Positions 42,996 to 52,627 are shown, counted from the stretch's first letter. The stretch is 64,000 nucleotides of DNA from Hyphomicrobiales bacterium (GCA_900473795.1 UCMT01000014.1:124001-188000); one strand, 5' to 3'. The notes: generated by a model not told the origin, from the sequence alone. Made by a program: numbers and translations.

Positions 42996-44058
42996 CGGAC
43001 GGACGACAGAGGAGACCGTCCGTCTCGCTTTCGTCACGCAGGCCAAGGCCTGTCAGAGCCTCGGCTCGCCCTTCACCGCCGGCCTCTGCGCGCTGGCCGC
43101 CGAACGGCTGACCGCCGACGATCCCGTCGGCGAGAAAATTCTCTCCTGGCCCGGCGATCCCTCACCCCATGGCGATTCCGTGCCGTTGCGCCTTGCCGGC
43201 GCCCTGCATGCGCTGGTGCTCGCCAGGGCGGATCCAGAGCTTGTCTCCGCCTATCCGCCTCACACAGCCGAAGCGGACGATCTTTGGGACGCCGTCGAAC
43301 ACGCCTGCCGCACGCACGCGCCCTTTATCCTCGATCGCCTGAAATCGCCACCGCAGACGAACGAGGTCCGTCGTTCCGCTGTGCTGCTCCCCGGTTTCCT
43401 GACGATTTCCAGCCTCTACCGCAAACCGCTGGTGCTGTCGGAAGTCGGTGCCAGCGCCGGGCTCAACCTTTATTGGGACCACTATGCCTACCGGCTGGGC
43501 GAGATGTCCTGGGCCTTGCGGCCGTCACCGGTCACGCTCGCGCCGGAGTGGAAAGGGCCTACGCCGCCGAATATCGCCGTGCATGTCACAAGCCGCGCCG
43601 GCTGCGACCTCAACCCGCTGGCCCCCGCCCGCGACGAGGACGCCATGCGGCTCCTGTCCTACATCTGGGCCGATCAGACCGACCGGCTGGAACGCACGCG
43701 CCTTGCGCTGGCCATCGCCGCCAATCATCGGGGCGTCGACAAGGCGGATGCCGTTGATTGGCTGGAGCAACGGCTTCAACCCGTTCACGCGGATCAGGTG
43801 CACGTGATCTACCACACGATCGCCTGGCAATACTTGCCGAAATCGTCACAGCAAAAGGGTGAGGCGCTGATCGCCGCCGCCGGCGAGCGAGCGACGGAAA
43901 GCGCACCGCTCGCACGTCTGCAGATGGAAGCGGATGATCAGAAGCACGGCGCCGCGCTGACGCTGCAGGTCTGGCCGTCAGGCGAAAAACACCTGATCGG
44001 CCGCGCCGATTTTCATGGCCGCTGGGTGGAATGGACCGGCTGGCCCGGCCTGCATTGA
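42988..44058 (+). CDS. DUF2332 family protein
   Basis: The 356 residues match the DUF2332 family of actinobacteria and alphaproteobacteria. Typical blocks are FVTQAKACQSLGSPFTAGLCALAAERL, SEVGASAGLNLYWDHYAYRL, SRAGCDLNPLAP, YIWADQTDRLERTRLAL and VIYHTIAWQYLP. The VGASAGLNL stretch resembles a Rossmann/SAM-binding loop, so a methyltransferase-like fold is possible, but no activity is known to me. It starts inside the maoC-like gene (8-bp overlap) and is followed by a RIME-like repeat. Confidence 0.88.
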   Translation: MPDGRTTEETVRLAFVTQAKACQSLGSPFTAGLCALAAERLTADDPVGEKILSWPGDPSPHGDSVPLRLAGALHALVLARADPELVSAYPPHTAEADDLWDAVEHACRTHAPFILDRLKSPPQTNEVRRSAVLLPGFLTISSLYRKPLVLSEVGASAGLNLYWDHYAYRLGEMSWALRPSPVTLAPEWKGPTPPNIAVHVTSRAGCDLNPLAPARDEDAMRLLSYIWADQTDRLERTRLALAIAANHRGVDKADAVDWLEQRLQPVHADQVHVIYHTIAWQYLPKSSQQKGEALIAAAGERATESAPLARLQMEADDQKHGAALTLQVWPSGEKHLIGRADFHGRWVEWTGWPGLH

Positions 44059-44087
44059 GACTGATTGGCTCCGGTATCGTGGCCAAT

Positions 44088-44201
44088 GCTCCTCACCCTA
44101 ACCCTCTCCCCGCTTGCGGGGAGAGGGGATGACCGAGTTCGCCACTTGTCCCTTCGCCCCGTTTACGGGGAGAAGGTGCCCGACAGGGCGGATGAGGGGC
44201 T
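44088..44201. repeat. RIME-like palindromic intergenic element
   Basis: Two strong hairpins. 44102-44127: CCCTCTCCCCGC/GCGGGGAGAGGG with a TT loop. 44151-44176: CCTTCGCCCCGT/ACGGGGAGAAGG with a TT loop and one mismatch. They are bracketed by CTCCTCACCC and its near-complement GGATGAGGGG. This is the layout of the Rhizobium-specific intergenic mosaic elements. It lies between the convergent DUF2332 and soxG genes. Confidence 0.85.
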
Positions 44202-44268
44202 CGCAGTCTAGTCTAGGGCGGCGCGTTACAGCAATCCAACCGGAACCCGTATGAGCCCGGCATGACGA

Positions 44269-44817
44269 TCAGTTGCCCGCATCCTCGGCAGCTTCGTTCA
44301 GAAGCCCCGAAACGTAGGGCGCGAACGAGCGCCAGCACTCGACCCGGAACGTATCCTCGGCGGTGCGCAGAAGCACGACTTCCGCCTTGCCGAGAACGGT
44401 GCGCGAGCAGGCGCCGACCGGGAAGACCGCCAGCGACAGATCCTGCGGGCAGCCGCCATTGACCGCCACCTCGGCGCCGCGGCCCTTGACGATGACGGCG
44501 GTGTTGCGGTGGGAAATATCGGTCGCCGAATGCAGCACGCCGCTCGATGCGACGGCGCCCATCATGTCGGCCCCGTTCTCGTCGATGATCAGCCACTCGT
44601 CCGGCCCGAGCCACAGCGCATGGCGGCCGTGCCCCGAAGCAGAGGTTTTGGGTCGCGTGGGAAGCGACAGTCCGAGCGCGAGGGAAAGTGCCGAAACGGC
44701 GTCCGCCTTGGCCCGCAGCGACAGGCGGGTGGCCGGGGCTGCAGCCGAAAGGCTTGCAGCGCCGGAGCCGCCATGGAAGCCGGAGAGCGGCAGGGTACGG
44801 GTAGCGAGATCAGCCAT
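44269..44817 (-). CDS. soxG: Sarcosine oxidase gamma subunit
   Basis: The 182-residue subunit of heterotetrameric sarcosine oxidase shows LPLSGFHGGSGAASLSA and WLGPDEWLII, the GcvT-like block shared by SoxG proteins, plus GCPQDLSLAVFPVGACSRTVLGKAEVVLLR. I chose the ATG at 44817 (MADLATRTLPL); it overlaps the soxA end by 8 bp. Last gene of soxBDAG on the minus strand. Confidence 0.93.
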   Translation of the reverse strand: MADLATRTLPLSGFHGGSGAASLSAAAPATRLSLRAKADAVSALSLALGLSLPTRPKTSASGHGRHALWLGPDEWLIIDENGADMMGAVASSGVLHSATDISHRNTAVIVKGRGAEVAVNGGCPQDLSLAVFPVGACSRTVLGKAEVVLLRTAEDTFRVECWRSFAPYVSGLLNEAAEDAGN

Positions 44818-47803
44818 TGATGCGGCCTCCTTCCTTGTCAATGAACACCATGTCACTCACCTCGACGGCGATCGTCCTGTCCGGCATCGGCACGTAGAGC
44901 GTCTCGCCGAGCTTCGCCTTGCCGCCGGCGACCAGCGCCAGCGCGATCGAGCGGCCACAATTCTCCGACCAGTAGGACGAGGTCACATGTCCGATCATCG
45001 TCATCGGCAGCGCCTGGTTCGGATCGGCGACGATCTGCGCCCCCTCCTCGAGCACAAGCTTCGGGTCCTTGGTCAGGAGCCCGACGAGCTGCTTGCGGCC
45101 ATCGGCCACCAGATCGGGACGCCGCAGGCCGCGGATGCCGACGAAGTCCGGCTTCTTCTTGCCAACCGCCCAGCTGAGCGAAGCGTCGTCCGGCGTCACC
45201 GTGCCGTCGGTGTCCTGGCCGACGATGATATAGCCCTTTTCGGCGCGCAGGATGTGCATCGTCTCGGTGCCGTAGGCGCAGGCGCCCATCGGTTCCGCCC
45301 GCTCCCAGATCGCAGCCCACACGGCCGGACCGAAATCGGCGGGCACGTTGACTTCGAAGCCGGTTTCGCCGGTGAACGACATGCGGAACAACCGGGTCGG
45401 CACGCCGCAGATCTTGCCTTCGCGAACGCTCATATGCGGGAAGGCTTCGTTGGAAAGATCGATGCCTTCCACCAGCGGCGCGATGATCTCGCGGGCCTTC
45501 GGTCCCTGCACCGCGATGACCGCCCACTGTTCGGTGGCCGAGGTCAGCCAGACGTTCAGATGCGGGAACTCGGTCTGGAGATAGTCTTCCATGTGGTTCA
45601 TGACGCGGGCAGCACCGCCCGTCGTCGTCGTCACATGGAAACGATCCTCCGCCATGCGGCCGACGACGCCGTCATCATAGACGAAGCCGTCTTCGCGCAG
45701 CATGATGCCGTAGCGGCAGCGGCCGGGCTTCAGCGTATCCCAGCTGTTGGTGTAGATCAGGTTGAGGAACTGCGCCGCATCCGGACCGACGACCTCGATC
45801 TTGCCGAGCGTCGAGGCATCGAAGATGCCGGCGACGTCGCGCACGGTCTTGCATTCGCGGTTGACCGCCTGATGCATGTCCTCGCCGGCGCGCGGATAGT
45901 ACCAGGCGCGTTTCCACTGGCCGACATCCTCGAACACCGCGCCCTGGGCTTCTTCCAGAGCGTGCATCGGCGTCTTGCGGGTCGGGTCGAACAGTTCGCC
46001 GCGCGAGTGGTTGATCAGCGCGCCGAAGGTCACCGGCGTATAGGGCGCACGGAAGGTGGTAAGACCGACCTTCGGGATTTCGCGGCCGAGCGTTTCGGCA
46101 GCGATCGCCAGACCGTGGATGTTGGACAGCTTGCCCTGGTCGGTTGCCATGCCGTTGGTGGTGAAGCGCTTGATATGCTCGATCGAGTGCATGCCCTCGC
46201 GCACGGCAAGCCGGATGTCCTTGGCGCAGACGTCGTTCTGGAAATCGATGAAGGCCTTGACCGTCGTGTCCGGTCCGGCCCCTTCGGCCGCCCCAGCCAT
46301 GCCGCCGGTCCAGGCAAAGGCGTTGCTGCCCTGAAGCTCGGTCTTCTGCGAAGCGGTAAAGCCCGATGCATTCGATGTCAGTTCGCCGGCCGCCAGCGAT
46401 TCCTCGATGGTTGCCTGCAGGTCGTTGGTGCCGTTGCAGGCGCCGACGGAAAGACAATCCTGCGCGTAGGTGCCGGGCAGGAAGCGCTGGCTTTCGAAGT
46501 CGTAGGCGACCTTGCCGCGCGACTGCGAGAACATGTGCACCGATGGCGTCCAGCCGGCCGAGACCAGGAGGGCGTCGATGGCGATCGAACGGCCGCGGCC
46601 GCCGCCGTTGCGGGCAACGGACATCGACGAGACGCGCAGCTTGCCGGCGGTTTCGATGACGGCGTGGCCGGTGAGAACCTCGATGCCGAGCTTGCGCGCC
46701 TCGGCCAGAACCGCCTCGCCCGGCTTCTCGCGGCTGTCGACGATGGCCGCGACGGTGATGCCGGCACGCTTGAGGTCGAAGGCGGCTTCATAGGCGGAAT
46801 CATTGGCGGTGTAGACGCCGATCTTCTTGCCGACGGCGACGCCGAAATGATTGAGGAAAGTGCGGGCGGCAGAGGCCAGCATGATGCCGGGGCGATCGTT
46901 GTTGGCGAACACCATGTGACGCTCGATGGCGCCGGTGGCGATGATGACGCGCTTGGCCCGGACCTGCCAGAGGCGTTCGCGCGGCAGCTTCCTGTCGGGC
47001 TTGGCCAGATGTTCGGTGACGCGCTCCGTCAGGCCGACGAAGTTCTGGGCGTAATAACCGAAGGCGGTCGTGCGCGGCAGGACGGTGACGTTCTCCATCT
47101 GCGCCAGTTCGGCAGCGGTCGCTTGAGCCCAGGTGAAGCCCTCGAGCCCGTTGATGGTGACGCTCTTGTCGTAATGCAGCGCACCGCCGACTTCCGCCTG
47201 CTCGTCGCAGATGATGACGCGCGCACCGGTCTTGGCGGCGGCAAGTGCGGCCGAGAGGCCGGCGACGCCGGCGCCGATCACCAGTACGTCGCAATGGGCG
47301 TAGCGGCTGGAATAATGGTCGGTGTCGTCCTCGGTCGGCGAGACGCCGAGACCGGCGGCGGCGCGGATCTGCGGCTCATAGACATGCTTCCAAGCCTGCT
47401 TCGGCCACATGAAGGTCTTGTAGTAGAAGCCGGCGGCGAAAAAGGGCGACAACAGGTTGTTGACAGCACCGACGTCGAAGGAGAGCGATGGCCAGCGGTT
47501 CTGCGAAATCACCTTCATGCCGTCGAAGACTTCCTGAACCGTGGCGCGCACGTTCGGCTGCTTGCGGGCAGCATCGCGCTCGACGCCGATCAGGGCATTC
47601 GGCTCCTCGGCGCCGGCCGAGACGATGCCACGCGGGCGATGATACTTGAAGGAGCGGCCGACGAGATGGACGCCGTTGGCAAGAAGCGCCGAGGCGGCCG
47701 TGTCGCCTTCAAGCGCCGCGTAGCTCTTGCCGTCGAAGACGAAACGCGCAGTCTTTGCAGGGGTGAGACGGCCTGCACCGGGGATACGATTGGCGCCGCT
47801 CAT
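44810..47803 (-). CDS. soxA: Sarcosine oxidase alpha subunit
   Basis: The 997-residue subunit binds NAD and tetrahydrofolate and transfers the methyl carbon of sarcosine to 5,10-methylene-THF. Order: an N-terminal ferredoxin-like 2Fe-2S-type fold without cluster cysteines (RFVFDGKSYAALEGDTAASALLANG), the dinucleotide-binding GAGVAGLSAALAAAKTGARV (from about 177), an FAD/NAD domain, then a C-terminal aminomethyltransferase (GcvT) half (from about 610; RGELFDPTRKTPMH, VAGIFDASTLGKIEVVGPDA). It overlaps soxD by 4 bp and soxG by 8 bp. Confidence 0.96.
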   Translation of the reverse strand: MSGANRIPGAGRLTPAKTARFVFDGKSYAALEGDTAASALLANGVHLVGRSFKYHRPRGIVSAGAEEPNALIGVERDAARKQPNVRATVQEVFDGMKVISQNRWPSLSFDVGAVNNLLSPFFAAGFYYKTFMWPKQAWKHVYEPQIRAAAGLGVSPTEDDTDHYSSRYAHCDVLVIGAGVAGLSAALAAAKTGARVIICDEQAEVGGALHYDKSVTINGLEGFTWAQATAAELAQMENVTVLPRTTAFGYYAQNFVGLTERVTEHLAKPDRKLPRERLWQVRAKRVIIATGAIERHMVFANNDRPGIMLASAARTFLNHFGVAVGKKIGVYTANDSAYEAAFDLKRAGITVAAIVDSREKPGEAVLAEARKLGIEVLTGHAVIETAGKLRVSSMSVARNGGGRGRSIAIDALLVSAGWTPSVHMFSQSRGKVAYDFESQRFLPGTYAQDCLSVGACNGTNDLQATIEESLAAGELTSNASGFTASQKTELQGSNAFAWTGGMAGAAEGAGPDTTVKAFIDFQNDVCAKDIRLAVREGMHSIEHIKRFTTNGMATDQGKLSNIHGLAIAAETLGREIPKVGLTTFRAPYTPVTFGALINHSRGELFDPTRKTPMHALEEAQGAVFEDVGQWKRAWYYPRAGEDMHQAVNRECKTVRDVAGIFDASTLGKIEVVGPDAAQFLNLIYTNSWDTLKPGRCRYGIMLREDGFVYDDGVVGRMAEDRFHVTTTTGGAARVMNHMEDYLQTEFPHLNVWLTSATEQWAVIAVQGPKAREIIAPLVEGIDLSNEAFPHMSVREGKICGVPTRLFRMSFTGETGFEVNVPADFGPAVWAAIWERAEPMGACAYGTETMHILRAEKGYIIVGQDTDGTVTPDDASLSWAVGKKKPDFVGIRGLRRPDLVADGRKQLVGLLTKDPKLVLEEGAQIVADPNQALPMTMIGHVTSSYWSENCGRSIALALVAGGKAKLGETLYVPMPDRTIAVEVSDMVFIDKEGGRING

Positions 47804-48144
47804 TTCGCATTGGACTCCGTGGCTTCATAGGTTTCGACGGTAGCTTCCGTGGCCGGGCGGAGCGCGCTGATATCGGGCTTCGGCAGGCCGGCCTTGTAGG
47901 TCGTCACGAACTTGTCGCTGACCGTGTCGCGGGCGGCGTTGAAGAAACGGCCGCAGCCGTTCAGATGCCGCCAGCGCTCGTAGGTCAGGCCCTTGACATT
48001 GTCGCGCAGGAAGAAGAACGCCTCGAATTCCTCGTCGGTCATCTCGGTCATGTTGGTCGGCCGGGCGATATGGGCGTCGCCGGCCTGGCGGAATTCGAGC
48101 TCGGAACGCTCTTCCTCGCAATAGGGGCAATAGATCAGAAGCAT
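47800..48144 (-). CDS. soxD: Sarcosine oxidase delta subunit
   Basis: The 114-residue zinc subunit starts MLLIYCPYCEEERSE. Cys6, Cys9, His60 and Cys64 (RHLNGCGRFF) are the four zinc ligands seen in SoxD structures. TVSDKFVTTYKAG is a conserved tail block. It lies 12 bp after soxB and overlaps soxA by 4 bp. Confidence 0.95.
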   Translation of the reverse strand: MLLIYCPYCEEERSELEFRQAGDAHIARPTNMTEMTDEEFEAFFFLRDNVKGLTYERWRHLNGCGRFFNAARDTVSDKFVTTYKAGLPKPDISALRPATEATVETYEATESNAK

Positions 48145-48156
48145 GGTGTTTTCCCC

Positions 48157-49410
48157 TTAGTGCGCAACGGCGGCGGCTGCCGCTTCGTCAATCAGGCGAC
48201 CCGAACGGAAGCGCTCCAGCGTGAACGGCGCGTTGATCTTGTGCGGCGCGTCATTGGCGATGGTGTGGGCGAAGACATTGGCCGAGCCCGGCGTTGCCTT
48301 GAAGCCGCCGGTGCCCCAGCCGCAGTTGACGTAGAGGCCGGGAACCGGCGTCTTGGCCAGGATCGGCGACCGGTCCGGCGTCACGTCGACGATGCCGCCC
48401 CAGGAGCGCATCATCTTCATGCGGCGGAAGATCGGGAAGAGCTCGCAGATCGCGTCCAGCGTATGGGTGATGATCTGCAGGCCGCCGGTCTGGGAATAGG
48501 AGGAATACTGGTCGGTGCCGGCGCCGATGACGAGTTCGCCCTTGTCGGACTGCGAGATATAGGCATGCACCGTGTTCGACATGACGACGCAGGGGAAGAT
48601 CGGCTTGACCGGCTCCGACACCAGCGCCTGCAGCGGATAGCTGACCAGCGGCATGCGGACTTCGGCCATCTCCATCAGCACCGAGGTATGGCCGGCGGCG
48701 ACGACGCCGACCTTCTTGGCGCCGATATAGCCGCGGTTGGTCTCGACGCCGGCAATCGCGCCGTTGGCATGGCGGCGAAGGCCGGTGACCTCACAGTTCT
48801 GGATGATGTGCACGCCGCGGTCGGCGGCAGCGCGCGCATAACCCCATGCGACGGCATCGTGACGGGCCGTGCCGCCGCGCCGCTGCAGGGCAGCGCCGTT
48901 GATCGGATAGCGGGCGGTGCGGGAAATATCGAGCGGCGGGCAGAATTCCTTGGCCTGCTCCGGCGTCAGCCATTCATTGTCGATGCCGTTCAGCCGGTTG
49001 GCGTGAATGTGGCGCTTGAAAACTTGCTGGTCATGGATGTTGTGCGACAGCATCATGACGCCGCGCGCCGAATACATGACGTTGTAGTTCAGGTCCTGGC
49101 TGAGGTCGTCCCAGAGCTTCAGCGCATGGTCGTAGATGCCCGCGCTTTCGTCATAGAGATAGTTGGAGCGGATGATGGTGGTGTTGCGGCCGGTATTGCC
49201 GCCGCCGAGCCAGCCCTTTTCCAGGACGGCGATATTGGTGATGCCGTGCTCCTTGGCGAGGTAATAGGCCGTGCCGAGGCCATGGCCGCCGGCGCCGATG
49301 ATGATGACATCATATTCCTTGCGCGGCTCGGGCGACGTCCACTGCGCCTCCCATCCCCTGTGGCCGCGCATCGCTTCGCGAGCGACAGCAAAAACCGAAT
49401 ATTTGCGCAT
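48157..49410 (-). CDS. soxB: Sarcosine oxidase beta subunit
   Basis: The 417-residue flavoprotein oxidises sarcosine to glycine and formaldehyde equivalent. The FAD-binding dinucleotide loop is VIIIGAGGHGLGTAYYLAKEHG (34-55). His184 in RRGGTARHDAVAWGY is the expected attachment site of covalent FMN. SWGGIVDVTPDRSP and CGWGTGGFKATPGS form the substrate and flavin pocket near the C-terminus. First gene of the operon; sarcosine from betaine or choline breakdown is the likely substrate in rhizobia. Confidence 0.96.
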   Translation of the reverse strand: MRKYSVFAVAREAMRGHRGWEAQWTSPEPRKEYDVIIIGAGGHGLGTAYYLAKEHGITNIAVLEKGWLGGGNTGRNTTIIRSNYLYDESAGIYDHALKLWDDLSQDLNYNVMYSARGVMMLSHNIHDQQVFKRHIHANRLNGIDNEWLTPEQAKEFCPPLDISRTARYPINGAALQRRGGTARHDAVAWGYARAAADRGVHIIQNCEVTGLRRHANGAIAGVETNRGYIGAKKVGVVAAGHTSVLMEMAEVRMPLVSYPLQALVSEPVKPIFPCVVMSNTVHAYISQSDKGELVIGAGTDQYSSYSQTGGLQIITHTLDAICELFPIFRRMKMMRSWGGIVDVTPDRSPILAKTPVPGLYVNCGWGTGGFKATPGSANVFAHTIANDAPHKINAPFTLERFRSGRLIDEAAAAAVAH

Positions 49411-49824
49411 CCGCCTTCACACTCCGTAGATCCTGCCGTAAGGCCGGTGAATTTCCCTGGTCGACGCTAGAAATCGCAAATCCGGAACTTCCGCAACGTT
49501 TCTTTTGCGACGCGCGACGGCGCGACTCGTACGAGTTGCGACATGCCGCATAGTGATTCCCGATCACGATATTCTGTCGCGCGACCGGACCGGACCTGAC
49601 ACGCGCCATATGGCATCGTCATGACCAAGGAGCGGTTTTGCCGGAAAACCACGGCCAGTCCCGCAAAATTGATAGGCCCGGACAACTCGCGTCTGGACTT
49701 TGACGGACCGATCTGGTATCCGCTCTTTTCAATCGTAGGGCTTCCGGCTCTGCGAACCTATTTTATTGCCTCGTTGACCTGACTTCATGAGGCGATCACT
49801 CGAAACCAAAGGAACGGGATTAAC
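49411..49824. other. 414-bp divergent region soxB / rpsU
   Basis: No gene. Holds the sox promoter on the minus strand and the rpsU leader on the plus strand. A perfect 12-bp palindrome (ACTCGTACGAGT, 49525-49536) lies 115 bp upstream of soxB and is a candidate operator. No boxes were assigned with confidence. Confidence 0.5.
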
Positions 49825-50061
49825 GTGCAGGTACTAGTCCGCGACAACAACGTCGATCAAGCGCTTCGCGCACTCAAGAAGAAGATGCAGCGCGAAGGCA
49901 TTTTCCGCGAAATGAAGATGCGCGATTACTACGAGAAGCCGTCCCAGAAGCGCGCCCGCGAAAAGGCTGAAGCCGTTCGCCGCGTTCGCAAGCTGGCTCG
50001 CAAGCGCGCACAGCGCGAAGGTCTGGTTACGGGCGGCCGCACTGCGGCTCCGGCACGCTGA
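49825..50061 (+). CDS. rpsU: 30S ribosomal protein S21
   Basis: The 78-residue basic protein has the S21 core [51 protein letters not shown], and the basic C-terminal extension usual in alphaproteobacteria. It assists base-pairing of mRNA near the 3' end of 16S rRNA. It starts with GTG at 49825, preceded by AAAGGAACGGG. It is monocistronic, with a clear terminator 34 bp after the stop. Confidence 0.97.
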   Translation: MQVLVRDNNVDQALRALKKKMQREGIFREMKMRDYYEKPSQKRAREKAEAVRRVRKLARKRAQREGLVTGGRTAAPAR

Positions 50062-50094
50062 TCCGCGCTTCCCGCGCATAACACGTGTAAGTCC

Positions 50095-50126
50095 GGCGGG
50101 GGCGACATGGTCGCCGCCGCCTTTTC
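50095..50126 (+). terminator. rpsU terminator
   Basis: GGCGGGGGCGAC, ATG loop, GTCGCCGCCGCC (12-bp stem with one mismatch), then TTTT CTGTTT. Confidence 0.85.
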
Positions 50127-50349
50127 TGTTTGAAGCGCCACGTCGGGCCGATTCAAACCTTGTGTGGCCGGACGATATCCGGACACATGCCGCTAGTGCG
50201 CGAGGCGCGCTAAAATGTCTGCGGACATGGAGCCGGCATCCTAGAGAGATGCGCGAGTCGCTCCTGTTGAAACTGCGCATGGCGATCCGGGGAAGCCACT
50301 GCAGGCCCGGACCATGCGCCCGAGGCTTCGCTTAATTGAGGGAACAATC

Positions 50350-51240
50350 TTGACATCGACTGCCAAGACTGCGGATTTTTCCGATCATTCCGGCCTGTGC
50401 GCCGCCCGTGCCAACCGGAGCGGTTTTGCTCTTGCCTCCATGCTGGCGGTCACCGCGGCACTGGCGCTTTCGGGCTGCACGACGGCGGAAACGTCCAGCG
50501 ACATGATGCGCGTCGAGCGGGCTCAAGGGTCCGAGCAGAACATTGCCTCCCTCTCCGGCGTGATCTCGGCCAATCCAAGCGATCCGGAAGGTTACAACGT
50601 CCGCGGCTCGGCTTACGGCCGCGCCGGCGAATTCCGCCGCGCGCTTGCAGACTTCAACAAGGCGATCGAGCTCAATCCGCGCTTCTACCAGGCCTACGCC
50701 AACCGGGCGCTGGTCGAGCGCAACATGGGCGACCAGGCGGCAGCGCAGGCCGACTACAACGCGGCCCTGCAGATCAATCCGCGTTATGACGTCGCCTTCA
50801 TCGGCCGCGGCAATCTCTATCGCCAGGCCGGCCAGCTCGATCAGGCCTTCAACGATTTCAACAAGGCGATCGAACTCGACACCACCGATCCGCGCGCCTA
50901 CCACAATCGCGGCCTGATCTATCAGGCGCGCAAACAGCACACGCAGGCGATCGAAGACTTCTCGACCGCCATCTCGCTGGCGCCGAATTCGCCCGAGCCC
51001 TATAACGGCCGCGGTATCTCCTATGTCGCCCTGAACGACGACGACAATGCGTTTTCGGACTTCAACACCGCGATCACCCTGAACGGCAAGATCGCCGAAT
51101 CCTGGGCCAACCAGGCCCTCGTCTATGAGCGCCGCGGCGACAAGGCGAAGGCCGCGAAGTCCTATTCCTTCGCCCTCAAGCTCGATCCGAAATACGAGCT
51201 TGCCCGTACAGGCCTCGCCCGCGTCAAGGCCGGTGCCTGA
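50350..51240 (+). CDS. TPR-repeat lipoprotein
   Basis: The 296 residues have a lipoprotein signal: a hydrophobic stretch, FALASMLAVTAALALSGC, with the lipobox LSGC before a presumed lipidated Cys. Six tandem tetratricopeptide repeats of 34 residues follow (from about 75 to 290; for example AGEFRRALADFNKAIELNP and AGQLDQAFNDFNKAIELD). It is expected to be a periplasm-facing, membrane-anchored scaffold, similar to NlpI-like proteins of rhizobia. I chose a TTG at 50350 with GAGGGAAC before it; an ATG at 50314 has no ribosome-binding site. Not part of an operon. Confidence 0.88.
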   Translation: MTSTAKTADFSDHSGLCAARANRSGFALASMLAVTAALALSGCTTAETSSDMMRVERAQGSEQNIASLSGVISANPSDPEGYNVRGSAYGRAGEFRRALADFNKAIELNPRFYQAYANRALVERNMGDQAAAQADYNAALQINPRYDVAFIGRGNLYRQAGQLDQAFNDFNKAIELDTTDPRAYHNRGLIYQARKQHTQAIEDFSTAISLAPNSPEPYNGRGISYVALNDDDNAFSDFNTAITLNGKIAESWANQALVYERRGDKAKAAKSYSFALKLDPKYELARTGLARVKAGA

Positions 51241-51273
51241 CGAGAAAAAAGCGCGGCCGGGGCGCCGCGCCGG

Positions 51274-52479
51274 TCATGCGACCGCAGCCGCGGGCAGCAG
51301 ACGCTCGACCGACGTGCGATCGCGCCCTTCCCGTTTGGCCTCGTAAAGCAACTGGTCCGCTCGATCGAGAGCGGACCAGGCTGTTTCCTGCGGCAGCAAC
51401 AAGACACCTCCGACACTGACCGTCAAGAAAGCGCAGATATCGGAAGTGGCATGATCGATACGGAGCCGCCGCACGTCGGCGCAAAGCTCATCCGCGCGGT
51501 CCTTCAGCGACGCTGCCCCGCAATCGTACAGTACAAGCGCGAACTCCTCTCCGCCCATCCGGCAGGCCATATCGAGCGGACGGCGCGCAAAGGCGTCCAG
51601 ACATGACGCCACGCGCTGCAATGCCAGATCGCCGGCCTGATGCCCGTAGCGATCATTGTAACGCTTGAAAAAATCGACATCGAGCAACAGCAAGCCGACC
51701 GGCACGTTTTCCCGCCGGGCTTGCTGACGAATCATCTCGAGTTGCTCGTCAAAACCACGCCGATTGGCTAGCCCTGTCAGCGGATCGAGCGACGCCTGCT
51801 CCTTGAGAATGCCCCGCAAGAGGAATTGCTCCCGATGCGCACGCTCCCGGAGATAACCGCCGACTCCCGAGAAGATCAACGTCAAAAGCAGCATGGCGTT
51901 GAATTGCTGCCCCTGCAGTTCCATCGGCAGCAGCCAGTATCGCAATGCGAAGGCCATGGCGACGACGCCGGCTGCCAGCACAATGCTGTGACGGAAGCGG
52001 AGCCCCAGCGGAGAAAACGCTCCCATGACGAACAGAAGTTGGGCGAACTCGGCATGGCCGAGATGGTTGCGCTTGTAAAGGCAGACCGACACCGCCCCAC
52101 ACACCGCAAGCGTCAGCACCGCGGCTATCGACAAAGGCGCCACCTGTGGCGCACCGCGCTGTCGATGGCAGATATACAGGCAGCCAAGCAGAACCAGGAT
52201 TGTCACCAACCGGCTTGTCAGAATACCCCACATATCGGCGGCAAGATCGGGAAAACGCTCCACCAGCGGCAGTCGTACCAAATCGGAGACCCCGAACAGA
52301 ATGATGAAGGCCAGGGAGAAAACCGCGCTAACCATTGCGGGCCGGCGCTGATCCCTGCCGATCTGCAACGCGTATTCGCGCTCCATCTCGCCTTGGAACC
52401 GTAAACGCCCGATCCCCGCATCAAGCTGCCGGGCGTAGCGCCCGATCCGGGAGCAACCGAATTGCGAAGATGAATTCAT
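51274..52479 (-). CDS. Membrane-bound diguanylate cyclase (GGDEF)
   Basis: Makes cyclic di-GMP from two GTP. The 401 residues start with about 45 cytosolic residues, then about six membrane segments (45-200; FSLAFIILFGVSDLV, LVTILVLLGCLYICH, LSIAAVLTLAVCGAVSVCL and others). A C-terminal GGDEF domain begins with LDPLTGLANRRGFDEQL and has the active-site GGEEF at 309-313. An intact loop predicts an active cyclase. The ATG at 52479 has AAAGAGGATC before it. It is convergent with the TPR gene and its 5' end faces the 3' end of pntB. Confidence 0.92.
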   Translation of the reverse strand: MNSSSQFGCSRIGRYARQLDAGIGRLRFQGEMEREYALQIGRDQRRPAMVSAVFSLAFIILFGVSDLVRLPLVERFPDLAADMWGILTSRLVTILVLLGCLYICHRQRGAPQVAPLSIAAVLTLAVCGAVSVCLYKRNHLGHAEFAQLLFVMGAFSPLGLRFRHSIVLAAGVVAMAFALRYWLLPMELQGQQFNAMLLLTLIFSGVGGYLRERAHREQFLLRGILKEQASLDPLTGLANRRGFDEQLEMIRQQARRENVPVGLLLLDVDFFKRYNDRYGHQAGDLALQRVASCLDAFARRPLDMACRMGGEEFALVLYDCGAASLKDRADELCADVRRLRIDHATSDICAFLTVSVGGVLLLPQETAWSALDRADQLLYEAKREGRDRTSVERLLPAAAVA

Positions 52480-52594
52480 GATCCTCTTTCGTAAAAGCGG
52501 CACCAACCATTGCGGGTGGCAATCAACGATATGCGAGGACAGTTGAATTTCGATTAAAATGTCGGGCGGGAAGGAAGACCGGAGACGGGAACAG

Positions 52595-52624
52595 TGTAGT
52601 GCCGCTCGAATAAGCGGCACTACA
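52595..52624 (-). terminator. Strong hairpin after pntB, probable terminator
   Basis: A 12-bp perfect stem, TGTAGTGCCGCT/AGCGGCACTACA, with a 6-nt loop starts 4 nt after the pntB stop. No long T-tract on either strand. Confidence 0.6.
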
Positions 52625-52627
52625 GGC

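Noticed and set aside
44363-47830. 1155-codon plus-strand open frame over the sox genes
   Set aside because: Antisense shadow of soxG and soxA. It has no family-like motifs, while the minus strand shows complete sarcosine oxidase domains.
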